Shown: piece after piece, positions 7,935 through 16,122 of the stretch | How the letters are laid out: every line of letters starts with the position of its first letter | Position numbering within the stretch: the stretch's first letter is position 1 | NCBI RefSeq assembly: GCF_003390335.1 | Contig: NZ_QUOU01000001.1 | Coordinates: 2,170,001-2,234,000, forward strand | DNA from: Thalassotalea euphylliae | GTDB lineage: Bacteria; Pseudomonadota; Gammaproteobacteria; Enterobacterales; Alteromonadaceae | Direction of reading: 5' to 3' | Length of the DNA: 64,000 nucleotides | Translations under genes and position numbers: made by a program | Notes under the pieces: generated by a model | Seen by the model: only the letters and a program-made list of their open reading frames with translations | What the model was told of the DNA's origin: nothing | Databases searched by the model: none

Positions 7935-10574
7935 ATGTGGCGAGACTTAATGGCCAACTTATCTGACAATTTTATGGCGAGTAATCCTATTGCTAACGAC
8001 TCTCATGGAAAAGCCGCTCAGGATATGAGCGCTTGTGATGAAAGCGCCCGTGTTCCCCGTGTTGATAATGAAAATGTGAAGAGCAATGTATATGGCTTTG
8101 TGTTAACTAGAAAAACCTATGATACCCGCCGCGGCATGGTGATTTCACTGTGGTTAATAACACAGCAAGGGCCAGTTAACCTAAAAGTTACTGATGAATA
8201 CGCACTGCTGTTTATTCATCAAACAGAGCAAGAAAAGGCGATTCAACTGCTTGCTAAATATCAACTGCAACCGGCTAAGGTTACATCGCTACCTCTCAAA
8301 ACCTTCGCACAACAACCCGTATCAGGGCTTTATTTCGGTAAGTTAAGGGAGTTTTATCAGGCGAGAGAGCTGCTGAAACAGCACTACATAAAGTGTTTTG
8401 AAGACGATATTCGCCCAGAAGATCGCTACTTAATGGAGCGCTTTGTTACCGATAATTGTTATTTTACTGGCCAAGCGAGTAACTATACGCCAAACCAAAC
8501 CCATCAGTATCCAACCTTCTATCAAGCCAAATGTAAAAAATCAGCGGGCGATATCAAGCTTTCTATGGTGTCAATTGATCTGGAGTGTAGCCCTAAAGGG
8601 GAGTTGTATTCGATTGGGCTTTATAGCGATACCTGCCAAAAAGTCATGATGATAGGCAAGCCTGAGCCGCTTGATGAAAGCTACGATTATATTGAATGGC
8701 TTGCTAACGAGGCAGCGCTACTGCAACGTTTTATAGCTTGGGTGAACGAGTACGATCCCGATGTATTTATCGGGTGGAATGTGGTGAATTTCGATTTTAG
8801 TTTGTTTCAAAAGCGCTATGATTTGCACGGTATTCCCTTTGCGATTGGCCGTGATAATAGTGCTCCCAATTGGCGCAAGCAGCGTAATAGCGAACAAAAT
8901 TTTATGGATATCGAAGGGCGAGTTGTTATTGATGGGATTGATCTACTGAAAAGTGCCACCTATAACTTTGCTTCGTTCTCGCTCGACAATGTTGCCCATG
9001 AGTTATTAGGTAAGCGTAAACAAGTCAAAGATGTGGAAAATCGCCTGTACGAGATTGTTGATAACTTTCACCATAACAAAAAGGCATTGGCTGCCTACAA
9101 CCTAGAGGATTGCCGTTTAGTCTGGCAGATATTTGAACATACCGATTTGCTCGCTTTTGCCAAGCTTAGAGCCAAGTTAACCGGGTTATCGCTTGATCGA
9201 ATTGGTGGCTCGGTGGCTGCTTTTACTAACCTTTATTTACCTAAACTACATCGTGCTGGCTATATTGCGCCGAATCTCGGGGATGGAAAATCGGATCTAA
9301 TTTCGCCTGGTGGCTATGTAATGAACTCCATTCCGGGGCTTTATCGCAATGTGCTCGTGCTTGACTTTAAAAGCCTGTACCCAAGTATTATCCGCACCTT
9401 TTATATTGATCCTATGGGGTTAATAGAAGGGCTAAAGGCTCAGGGGCTTAAAGATAAGAGCGTAAAGATTGAAGGCTTAATTGAAGGCGTAAATGCAGAA
9501 GATGGTGATGTAGAAGCGCAAAAGCAAACCGTTCCCGGTTTTGATGATGCCTATTTTTCACGAGATCATCACTTTCTTCCGGCTATTATTGACGAGCTTT
9601 GGGCTGAGCGCGACAAAGCCAAACGCGATAAAAACGCGGCGTTATCGCAAGCGATTAAAATTATTATGAACTCGTTTTATGGTGTGCTGGGCTCTACTGG
9701 CTGTCGATTCTTCGACCCTAGGCTGTCAGGCTCTATTACCAAGCGGGGTCACCAAATTTTAAAAACGACCAAACAGTGGATTGAAGATATTGGTTATCAA
9801 GTGATTTACGGCGATACCGATTCAATATTTATCGCTATTGGTGAGTCACACAAGGTTAAAGAATCGAGGCGTATCGGCAAAGAGCTTGAGCAGCTAATTA
9901 ATCAAAAATGGGACGAGCATATTGCCAGTGAATACCAGATTGAAAGTAAGCTAGAAATTGAATTTGAAACCCATTTTTCCCGATTTTTTATGCCGACTAT
10001 TCGCGGCCTAGCCGATGTCGGTACAAAAAAGCGCTACGCTGGTCTTGTAATCAATAAAGCTGAAAAATCGGGCAAAGATAATGGCAAGCCAAACGAGCGT
10101 ATGGTGTTTAAAGGGCTAGAAACCGTCCGTACTGATTGGACGCCACTGGCAAAAAATTTTCAACAAGTCTTGTACCATAAAATATTTCACGACCAGCCCG
10201 TTAGCGACTTTGTGCTTGATACTGTGAATCAAACTAGAGCAGGGCAGCTTGATGAAAAATTGATATATCGTAAGCGTATCCGCCGCAAGCTTGATGACTA
10301 TGTCAAAAATGTGCCACCCCATATTAAAGCGGCAAGAGCAGCTGATGCGATTAACCTTGCTAATGGCCAAAAAGCCAAATACCAAAAGCGCGGTTATATC
10401 GAATATGTGCTGACTACCCAAGGCCCACAAGCGATAGAGCAACAAAGCGCGCCACTGGACTACGATTTGTATATTGAACGCCAGTTAAAGGCCGTTGCCG
10501 ATGCGATTTTACCTTTTGTGAATTTATCGTTTGAGCAGATCACGGATAATCAATTGGATTTGTTTTCATCGTAA
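7935..10574 (+). CDS. polB: DNA polymerase II (family B)
   Basis: An SOS-inducible B-family polymerase with proofreading, used for replication restart and translesion synthesis. Exonuclease motifs: SIDLECSP (catalytic Asp215/Glu217), FIGWNVVNFD, and YNLEDC. Polymerase motifs: A DFKSLYPSII (about 476), B KIIMNSFYGVLGS, and C YGDTDSIF (about 625). The family core begins near residue 52 (VYGFVLTR), so the 879-residue form carries about 50 extra N-terminal residues compared with E. coli (783). In-frame ATGs at 7950, 7974 and 8025 are alternative starts, and the LexA box only 11 bases before 7935 makes a later start plausible. Confidence 0.95.
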   Translation: MWRDLMANLSDNFMASNPIANDSHGKAAQDMSACDESARVPRVDNENVKSNVYGFVLTRKTYDTRRGMVISLWLITQQGPVNLKVTDEYALLFIHQTEQEKAIQLLAKYQLQPAKVTSLPLKTFAQQPVSGLYFGKLREFYQARELLKQHYIKCFEDDIRPEDRYLMERFVTDNCYFTGQASNYTPNQTHQYPTFYQAKCKKSAGDIKLSMVSIDLECSPKGELYSIGLYSDTCQKVMMIGKPEPLDESYDYIEWLANEAALLQRFIAWVNEYDPDVFIGWNVVNFDFSLFQKRYDLHGIPFAIGRDNSAPNWRKQRNSEQNFMDIEGRVVIDGIDLLKSATYNFASFSLDNVAHELLGKRKQVKDVENRLYEIVDNFHHNKKALAAYNLEDCRLVWQIFEHTDLLAFAKLRAKLTGLSLDRIGGSVAAFTNLYLPKLHRAGYIAPNLGDGKSDLISPGGYVMNSIPGLYRNVLVLDFKSLYPSIIRTFYIDPMGLIEGLKAQGLKDKSVKIEGLIEGVNAEDGDVEAQKQTVPGFDDAYFSRDHHFLPAIIDELWAERDKAKRDKNAALSQAIKIIMNSFYGVLGSTGCRFFDPRLSGSITKRGHQILKTTKQWIEDIGYQVIYGDTDSIFIAIGESHKVKESRRIGKELEQLINQKWDEHIASEYQIESKLEIEFETHFSRFFMPTIRGLADVGTKKRYAGLVINKAEKSGKDNGKPNERMVFKGLETVRTDWTPLAKNFQQVLYHKIFHDQPVSDFVLDTVNQTRAGQLDEKLIYRKRIRRKLDDYVKNVPPHIKAARAADAINLANGQKAKYQKRGYIEYVLTTQGPQAIEQQSAPLDYDLYIERQLKAVADAILPFVNLSFEQITDNQLDLFSS

Positions 10575-10607
10575 GTTTTGGGGTATTTGTCCCTTATTTT
10601 AGTTTTC

Positions 10608-10636
10608 TTGATACTGTAAATATAAACAGTTAAGTT
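10608..10636 (+). promoter_or_regulatory. candidate SOS promoter of the P-loop gene
   Basis: TTGATA (10608-10613) and TAAGTT (10631-10636) are 17 bases apart and could be -35 and -10 elements. The spacer holds a LexA box, the layout expected for LexA repression. The -10 match is only moderate. Confidence 0.4.
10614..10629. promoter_or_regulatory. second LexA (SOS) box, upstream of the P-loop kinase-like gene
   Basis: CTGTAAATATAAACAG, within TACTGTAAATATAAACAGTTA, is an exact CTGT-N8-ACAG operator with the flanking TA of the best E. coli sites. It lies 40 bases downstream of the polB stop and 39 bases upstream of the next start codon, so it is positioned to control that gene independently of polB. 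Confidence 0.85.
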
Positions 10637-10668
10637 ATAGGTAACCTAAATAGTAAAACGGAATGACG

Positions 10669-11205
10669 ATGAAGTTTGTGATGATTTATGGGGCATCTGG
10701 CGTTGGTAAAGAAAGTGTTGCAAGAGAATTAGCAGCAAGAAATGGATGGAAGTTATTTCCACAGCATTTAGCATTTGATGTTGCCTGCGCGGTCATTGGC
10801 TTTGGTAACGCAGGTTTTGAAAAATACCAGCGAAAAATATGCTTAGATGCATTTCGAACAATGTTTGAAACACAAAAAGATAAAGGCATTGTATTCACTT
10901 TTTGCTATGTAAACCCCGCAAGTAATTTCTTTATTGAAGGCCTTCTTGATTTATTGCAGGAATTTAGCGTTTGTTCGGATTTTGTATATCTATCCTGCGA
11001 TTATGACGAGCATTTAAGGCGAGTACTAAGTGACGAAAGAAAAAATACGAATAAACTTCAATCAAAACAGTATTTGGACAAGTACTTAAAGAAATTCGAT
11101 TTCTCAGCAACTATACCAAATGTAGAGTCTATTCGATTAGCCACCAGCAATTTAACAATTGAACAGTCTGCAACCGAAATTGAGTCTTATTTAAAAAATA
11201 AGTGA
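10669..11205 (+). CDS. P-loop kinase-like protein of unknown substrate, probably SOS-regulated
   Basis: A 178-residue soluble protein with an N-terminal P-loop GASGVGKES (residues 8-16 from the ATG at 10669). The residue after the P-loop lysine is Glu and the hydroxyl residue sits one place later, as in the group of small kinases with a GPPxxGKLT-type loop that are often named shikimate kinase or AAA ATPase. The LFPQHLAFDV and GIVFTFCYV segments also recall that group. A conserved-looking DERKNTNKL lid-like segment follows. The start at 10669 is preferred over 10663 because GGA lies six bases before it. Codon use is more AT-rich than in polB. A consensus LexA box directly upstream predicts DNA-damage induction. 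The substrate is unknown. Confidence 0.75.
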   Translation: MKFVMIYGASGVGKESVARELAARNGWKLFPQHLAFDVACAVIGFGNAGFEKYQRKICLDAFRTMFETQKDKGIVFTFCYVNPASNFFIEGLLDLLQEFSVCSDFVYLSCDYDEHLRRVLSDERKNTNKLQSKQYLDKYLKKFDFSATIPNVESIRLATSNLTIEQSATEIESYLKNK

Positions 11206-11234
11206 TTTGTGCAAATAGCGTTGTTAGGTTGTAT

Positions 11235-11263
11235 CTGTTTACTGTTTACTGTTTACTGTTTAC
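11235..11263. repeat. heptanucleotide tandem repeat (CTGTTTA)x4
   Basis: Four perfect tandem copies of CTGTTTA (11235-11262) plus one further base, lying 30 bases after the P-loop gene stop and about 47 bases upstream of the metC promoter. Simple repeats of this kind can change copy number by slippage; an effect here would be on spacing only. Confidence 0.85.
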
Positions 11264-11309
11264 ATTTAAATAAATATCTTAGGGAATCAAATCTAGCTAC
11301 CATTTCTTC

Positions 11310-11338
11310 TTGAGCTTTCCTACTAAGCTAGGTATAAA
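11310..11338 (+). promoter_or_regulatory. predicted sigma-70 promoter of metC
   Basis: TTGAGC (11310-11315) and TATAAA (11333-11338) are separated by exactly 17 bases, a strong sigma-70 match, 65 bases upstream of the metC ATG. Confidence 0.65.
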
Positions 11339-11344
11339 TTCTTT

Positions 11345-11360
11345 AGACGGCTAGATAGCC
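11345..11360. promoter_or_regulatory. candidate MetJ operator (two met boxes)
   Basis: AGACGGCTAGATAGCC matches the tandem MetJ consensus AGACGTCT-AGACGTCT at 11 of 16 positions, 7 of 8 in the first box. It lies just downstream of the -10 of the predicted metC promoter, where repressor binding would block initiation. metC is a MetJ target in E. coli. Confidence 0.45.
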
Positions 11361-11403
11361 AATGAATTTATTTCAATTATCCAAATTCTAAAAGAAGTAG
11401 CGC

Positions 11404-12624
11404 ATGTCTAATCCTAAAAGCCCAGAGCAAAGCAGCGAATCTAATAACGCACCTAAACAAGATACTAAAATCGTCAATGCTGGTCGCAGTGATAAATGGA
11501 CGAATGGGGTCGTTAATCCAGCGGTACAGCGCGCTTCAACCGTTGTGTTTGATAGCGTTAAACAAATGAAACATGCAACTGCCAACAAAGCGAACCAAGT
11601 ATTGTTTTATGGTCGACGTGGTACTAGTACATCGTTTGCGTTTAGCGATGCCATGACAGAGCTAGAAGGCGGTGTTGGCTGTGCCTTATACCCAAGTGGT
11701 ACTGCGGCCATTACCAATGCGATTTTGGCTTTTGTGAAAACAGGCGATCATATTTTAATGGTGGATACGGCTTACGAGCCAACTCGCAGTTTTTGCGACA
11801 ATATTCTCGCTAAAATGGGCGTTGAAACCACTTACTACGATCCTGTGATTGGTGCTGATATTGAAAGTTTAATACGTGAAAATACTAGTCTTGTGTTCCT
11901 AGAAGCGCCAGGGTCGTTGACTATGGAAGTGCAAGATATTCCAGCTATTTCTGAAGTTGCTCATCGCCATGGCTGCTCTGTACTGCTAGATAACACTTGG
12001 GCATCTCCTATTAATTTAAAGCCGTTTGAATTGGGCGTAGATGTGTCGATTCAAGCAGCGACAAAATACGTGGTAGGGCACTCAGATGTGATGCTAGGTA
12101 CGGCAACGGCTAATGAGGCCCATTGGCCTCAACTTCGAGAAAGTAGCTACACTATGGGGCAGTGCACTTCACCGGATGACCTTTATTTAGCGCTGCGTGG
12201 TATTCGCACCTTGGGTGTGCGTATGAAGCAACATGAACAAAGCGCACTTAAAATCGCCCGCTGGCTAAGTGAACGTGAAGAAGTGGAAACTATCTTTCAC
12301 CCAGCTTTTCCGTCATGCCCGGGGCACGAACAATTTAAACGAGACTTTTTAGGCAGTAATGGCCTGTTTTCTTTTGTGGTTAAACCTGAATTTGCCAAGG
12401 ATGTCACCGCTTTTTTGGACGGTATGCACCATTTTAAAATGGGCTATTCATGGGGCGGCTTTGAAAGCTTGATTCTAGCGGTACAAAATGTTGGTGCAAT
12501 GCGTACAGCCACCGATTGGCAATATCAAGGGCCGTTAGTTCGTTTACATGTTGGTTTGGAAGATGTTGACGATCTGATAGAGGATCTTGCAAAAGGCTTT
12601 GAGCGCTTGGCAGGCAAAGCTTAA
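11404..12624 (+). CDS. metC: cystathionine beta-lyase
   Basis: A PLP-dependent Cys/Met metabolism enzyme (fold type I, 406 residues) that cleaves cystathionine to homocysteine, pyruvate and ammonia in methionine synthesis. Visible landmarks are YGRRGTST near the N-terminus, LYPSGTAAI, LLDNTWASP with the PLP-binding Asp, and the Schiff-base lysine in QAATKYVVGHSD. The ISxQAATKY and GTATANE segments fit MetC rather than MetB. The N-terminus (first 25 residues) is Ser/Asn/Lys-rich and longer than in E. coli (395). A strong promoter and a MetJ-like operator precede it. It converges on the DUF924 gene with only six bases between the stops. Confidence 0.92.
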   Translation: MSNPKSPEQSSESNNAPKQDTKIVNAGRSDKWTNGVVNPAVQRASTVVFDSVKQMKHATANKANQVLFYGRRGTSTSFAFSDAMTELEGGVGCALYPSGTAAITNAILAFVKTGDHILMVDTAYEPTRSFCDNILAKMGVETTYYDPVIGADIESLIRENTSLVFLEAPGSLTMEVQDIPAISEVAHRHGCSVLLDNTWASPINLKPFELGVDVSIQAATKYVVGHSDVMLGTATANEAHWPQLRESSYTMGQCTSPDDLYLALRGIRTLGVRMKQHEQSALKIARWLSEREEVETIFHPAFPSCPGHEQFKRDFLGSNGLFSFVVKPEFAKDVTAFLDGMHHFKMGYSWGGFESLILAVQNVGAMRTATDWQYQGPLVRLHVGLEDVDDLIEDLAKGFERLAGKA

Positions 12625-12630
12625 ACAACA

Positions 12631-13167
12631 TTAAAAACTACTATTAGGCTGGGTAAGAAACTCAATTTCTTCCAGTGTAGATGCTCGGCCCAGTATTTTA
12701 TTTCGATGTGGATAGCGACCAAAGCGGTCGATAATTGCTTTGTGTTGCTGCTCAAATTTTAAATTATTTTCGTTGCCTAAAGCGGTGTATAGCTTTAATG
12801 CTTCTTGGTGGATAAGCTGAGATTCACTGTGCATAAATGGCATATATAAAAAGCTTCGTTGTTTAGCCGTAAGTTCATTATCGAAGCGTTTTTCTACGGC
12901 ATATTGTGCAAGCGCTAAAGCCAAATTATCACAGGCAAACGCTTGTGGGGTATCGCGATAGATATTGCGAGAAAACTGATCGAGTACAATCACTTCTGCT
13001 AGAGCGCCTTCGGCGTTATCTCGCCAAGCAAATAATTCGCCGGCACTCGCTTGTTTGTGCAACCCTGCAAAACGCTTTGCAATTGTGGCATCAAGTTCTT
13101 CGTCTTTTTGCCACCACTGTTTTGGGGCTAGTTCTTGAAACCAAAAATTGATGACTTTTTCAAACAT
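12631..13167 (-). CDS. DUF924 family protein
   Basis: A 178-residue helical protein beginning MFEKVINFWFQEL, with WWQKDEELD, VIVLDQFSRNIYRDTPQAFA and FLYMPFMHSE. These are signatures of the DUF924 family (TPR-like superhelix, function not established). No signal peptide or membrane segment. It is the downstream neighbour of the CadC-like regulator (18-base gap, same strand) and could be co-transcribed with it, but no functional link is evident. Confidence 0.88.
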   Translation of the reverse strand: MFEKVINFWFQELAPKQWWQKDEELDATIAKRFAGLHKQASAGELFAWRDNAEGALAEVIVLDQFSRNIYRDTPQAFACDNLALALAQYAVEKRFDNELTAKQRSFLYMPFMHSESQLIHQEALKLYTALGNENNLKFEQQHKAIIDRFGRYPHRNKILGRASTLEEIEFLTQPNSSF

Positions 13168-13185
13168 ATTATTGCCCTTGTCTGA

Positions 13186-15063
13186 TTATCCTCTGGGGTA
13201 ATTTTTTATTACTATGTCACTTAATCCGACTTTATCAAGTAACGTAAGATATCTAGAGTCGCTTCTCACAGACGCTAAGCGTGGATCATTACGTATAAAA
13301 ACGAGGCAATTTGAACGATACTCAACAGCTTCTTGTAGTAGCTCAAATGCTTTGTCGAGTTGTTCAAGTTGTATGTAAACAATGGCCGACTCATAGGGGC
13401 AAACATAGGCTTTACTTTGATTTGCTTCGGTTAACAAGGACAAAGCACGTTGCTCGTCACCCATGGCAGCAAAAGACTGTGCCAAGAAAACCAGTGACAA
13501 TGGCGAACGATTGCTTAGTTTCACGCCTTTTTGCGCAAGTATGATGCTTTGTTGGTAATTTCCGTTGATATACAAAGCAACTGCTTGGCTAAGTTTTGGT
13601 GAGGGCTTATTAGGGTGTAGTTTCATTTTTTCTTCGCCCCAATTAATGGCTTCCTCGAGTTCGCCAAGCATCATTAGCGACCATGCTCCCCATTCAGCCA
13701 GTTCTTCATTTAATGGGTCAAGAGCATCTGCTTTTGCCAGCGACTGTTTTGTTAGCTTTACTTCACCAAGTGCCGAAAAATATAAAGCAAAGCCAAGTTC
13801 GGTTAGCATTATGTCTTGACGACGAAGTTTAGCTTCCGTTAGTACTTTCCATGCCTCTGCCCAAAGCCAAGTATGCACATAAGCAAGACCAAGTGAAGAG
13901 CGGGCAATGGCTGAATCAGGGCTAATTTTCAAAAGCTCTACGGTAGATGTAACGACATGAGGCAAAACATCTTTGGGTTTTTCGTACAGTGTCATGATCG
14001 CTCGATAAGCATTAGACTTGGCGAGATATGCGGCTTCAAAAGCTGCGTCTAAGGCAATTGCTTGAGAAAAATATTCTATCGATTTAATCATCGCTTTATG
14101 AGTCATCTTTGAAAACAGGTATTGGCCTTCAACATAAAGTTTATAAGCGTCGGTACTCGTGGTGGGAAGTTCAGCTAACTGAGCTTTTTCAGATTCATTC
14201 ATCAACACCTTAAGCGAAGAGGATACCGCCGTTGCAACTGCTTCTTGTAGCTGAAAACTGTTGAGTTTAACCAACGTTAATTGATAGCTGCCATCCCAGA
14301 TAACATTGCCTCGGTTTAAATGCTCAAGCTCTGTATTGATTTGAATCGTACCTGATTTATCAACAGCTACTATTCCGTCTAGCACGTAGTCAATATTGGG
14401 AAGCCGTTGACTAATAAAATCGCGAGTCTTATTAGCCTTGAAGGCAAAAGATGACGGTGGCGGCACAACCTTTAAACCGGAAATTTTTCTAAGCGATTGA
14501 ATTATTTCTCGCGTAATTTGATCAGCAAATGGGGATAAATGATTGGGGATGTCACCCGAAACTGAAAAAGGCACAACAAGAATATAGGGCCTGCTATCGC
14601 GATCGGTATAAAAGTTAGCGCCCCAATTTATCAAAAATACGAGACCTAACAGAACTAGGAAAGTTAGCAGTCTTTTCTTATTGCTTAGTGAAAATAGTAG
14701 TGTGTACAGAAAGCTCATTTGGGCACTTGGCTTAGATTCTTGCTTCTCTACTTTGATTTCATTGACAGGGCAAATAAATTGATAACCACGTGAGCGAACA
14801 GTTTTGATCACAGATTGACGTTCTGCGTCATCATTAACTAGCTTTCGAATATTTTTAATATGGTTGCTCAAGCTGGTGTCTGAAACGATTCGACCATGCC
14901 AAACCTTCTCAAACAGTTCATCTCTAGATATCAAACGATCACGATTTCTTAGTAAGTACAACAGCAAATCAAAAACTTTTGGCTCAATAGGTTGTTGTTG
15001 ACCACGTACTTTGATAACGAAATGCGTGGCGTCAACTTCAATGTCATTGAACCTATATTTCAT
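13186..15063 (-). CDS. CadC-like membrane transcriptional regulator with periplasmic repeat domain
   Basis: About 625 residues. An OmpR-type winged helix occupies about residues 1-100 (LLLYLLRNRDRLISRDELF, and VRSRGYQFICPV at the end). A single membrane segment near 130-152 (FLVLLGLVFLINWGANFY) follows. The periplasmic part starts with a region resembling the TolB-N/adenylate-cyclase-associated fold (VVPFSVSGD) and continues as TPR-like repeats to the C-terminus. This is the ToxR/CadC 'one-component' plan: signal sensed outside, DNA bound inside. The ATG at 15063 is chosen because CAGGGA lies 8 bases upstream; a longer start at 15087 lacks this. It is divergent from the sterol desaturase-family gene, a likely target. 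Confidence 0.85.
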   Translation of the reverse strand: MKYRFNDIEVDATHFVIKVRGQQQPIEPKVFDLLLYLLRNRDRLISRDELFEKVWHGRIVSDTSLSNHIKNIRKLVNDDAERQSVIKTVRSRGYQFICPVNEIKVEKQESKPSAQMSFLYTLLFSLSNKKRLLTFLVLLGLVFLINWGANFYTDRDSRPYILVVPFSVSGDIPNHLSPFADQITREIIQSLRKISGLKVVPPPSSFAFKANKTRDFISQRLPNIDYVLDGIVAVDKSGTIQINTELEHLNRGNVIWDGSYQLTLVKLNSFQLQEAVATAVSSSLKVLMNESEKAQLAELPTTSTDAYKLYVEGQYLFSKMTHKAMIKSIEYFSQAIALDAAFEAAYLAKSNAYRAIMTLYEKPKDVLPHVVTSTVELLKISPDSAIARSSLGLAYVHTWLWAEAWKVLTEAKLRRQDIMLTELGFALYFSALGEVKLTKQSLAKADALDPLNEELAEWGAWSLMMLGELEEAINWGEEKMKLHPNKPSPKLSQAVALYINGNYQQSIILAQKGVKLSNRSPLSLVFLAQSFAAMGDEQRALSLLTEANQSKAYVCPYESAIVYIQLEQLDKAFELLQEAVEYRSNCLVFIRNDPRLASVRSDSRYLTLLDKVGLSDIVIKNYPRG

Positions 15064-15163
15064 TAGATTTCCCTGTATTCCAGTCATATTAGCTAATCGT
15101 TAGCAAAATATTACCGAGATCTTATGTTTGCTAAGCGATTTCATCGCAAACTCCTTTTATGAA

Positions 15164-15194
15164 AATAAACGCAAATAGATGCAATAAACGCAAT
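15164..15194. repeat. short direct repeat AATAAACGCAA in the regulator/desaturase promoter region
   Basis: AATAAACGCAA occurs twice about 20 bases apart, just upstream of the ribosome-binding site of the sterol desaturase-family gene. Spaced direct repeats are a usual form of winged-helix regulator sites, so these could be contacts for the divergent CadC-like protein. This is inference from position only. Confidence 0.35.
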
Positions 15195-15208
15195 AAAGGA
15201 GAGCGACA

Positions 15209-15994
15209 ATGCCAACACCACTAGAAGTGTTAATTGACCCTGTAACTATAGGTCAACTCATTATTTATGCGGTGCTTATTACGGTAGAAGTGTTGTGGCC
15301 TGCTCGTCAGCTAGCTAGGGTTCCGGGCTGGCACATCAAAACTGCAGGATTTTTCATACTTTACTTGTATCTCGCAACTTATCTGCCCTTGTTGTGGGAT
15401 CCCTATTTAGCTTATTATCAGATTGTTAGTTTAGAGTCCGTGCATCCGATTATCTCAATTCTTCTTGCACTGCTTGTTTTTGAGCTTTTAATTTACCTTT
15501 GGCACAGAGGTATGCATAAGTCGCGAGTACTTTGGCGTGTCTTTCATCAGATGCATCACAGTGCAGAGCGTGTAGATACGTTTGGCGCGTTTTATTTTAG
15601 CCCATTAGACATGATAGGTTTCACTTTAGTGGGCAGTTTTGCGTTAACGGTTGGCGTAGGGCTATCACCTGAAGCAATCACTTGGTTTTTGTTTATCACA
15701 ATGTTTTTAGTTGTTTTTCAACATACCAATATTAAAACGCCTCAGTGGCTAGGTTATTTTATTCAGCGGCCAGAGAGTCATTCTGTTCATCATCGTCGTG
15801 GCGTTCATGCTTACAACTATTCAGACTTACCAATAATTGACATTATCTTTGGTACTTTCAACAACCCAAGAAATTTCATTGAAGAAGTTGGCTTTTACAA
15901 AGGCGCTTCAAAAAGAGTAGGGGATATGCTTATGTTTCGAGATATTGTGAGCGATAAGCTAGATTCAGAAAGCGTCAAAACCACCCTTCTATAA
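15209..15994 (+). CDS. sterol desaturase / fatty acid hydroxylase superfamily membrane protein
   Basis: A 261-residue integral membrane di-iron enzyme. About four hydrophobic segments surround the conserved histidine boxes HRGMH, HQMHH and HSVHHRRGVH, which bind the diiron centre in this superfamily. The ATG at 15209 follows AAAGGAG, a strong ribosome site. Substrate cannot be read from sequence: bacterial members act on fatty acids, carotenoids, ornithine lipids or sterol-like lipids. Divergence from a membrane-bound CadC-like regulator suggests control by an envelope signal. Confidence 0.88.
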   Translation: MPTPLEVLIDPVTIGQLIIYAVLITVEVLWPARQLARVPGWHIKTAGFFILYLYLATYLPLLWDPYLAYYQIVSLESVHPIISILLALLVFELLIYLWHRGMHKSRVLWRVFHQMHHSAERVDTFGAFYFSPLDMIGFTLVGSFALTVGVGLSPEAITWFLFITMFLVVFQHTNIKTPQWLGYFIQRPESHSVHHRRGVHAYNYSDLPIIDIIFGTFNNPRNFIEEVGFYKGASKRVGDMLMFRDIVSDKLDSESVKTTLL

Positions 15995-16029
15995 CGCGAA
16001 GGGTGATTAGTGAGACTATGGGAGAGGAG

Positions 16030-16122
16030 TTATTCTATTCCTTTGGTGATAATTACTTTTTGCCTTGTGCGATAGCTACTTACCACCTTTAGTGATAACT
16101 ATTTGCCGCCTTTGGCGATTAT
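16030..16122 (-). repeat. four-unit imperfect 23-nt tandem repeat spanning the 3' end of the leucine dehydrogenase gene
   Basis: Read on the minus strand, the last coding unit (16122-16099, ATC GCC AAA GGC GGC AAA TAG) is followed by three related 23-nt units (16098-16076, 16075-16053, 16052-16030). Their readings are ATC ACT AAA GGT GGT AAG TAG, ATC GCA CAA GGC AAA AAG TAA and ATC ACC AAA GGA ATA GAA TAA. Each ends in a stop codon in its own frame. Unit 2 differs from unit 1 mainly at third codon positions. Confidence 0.85.
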
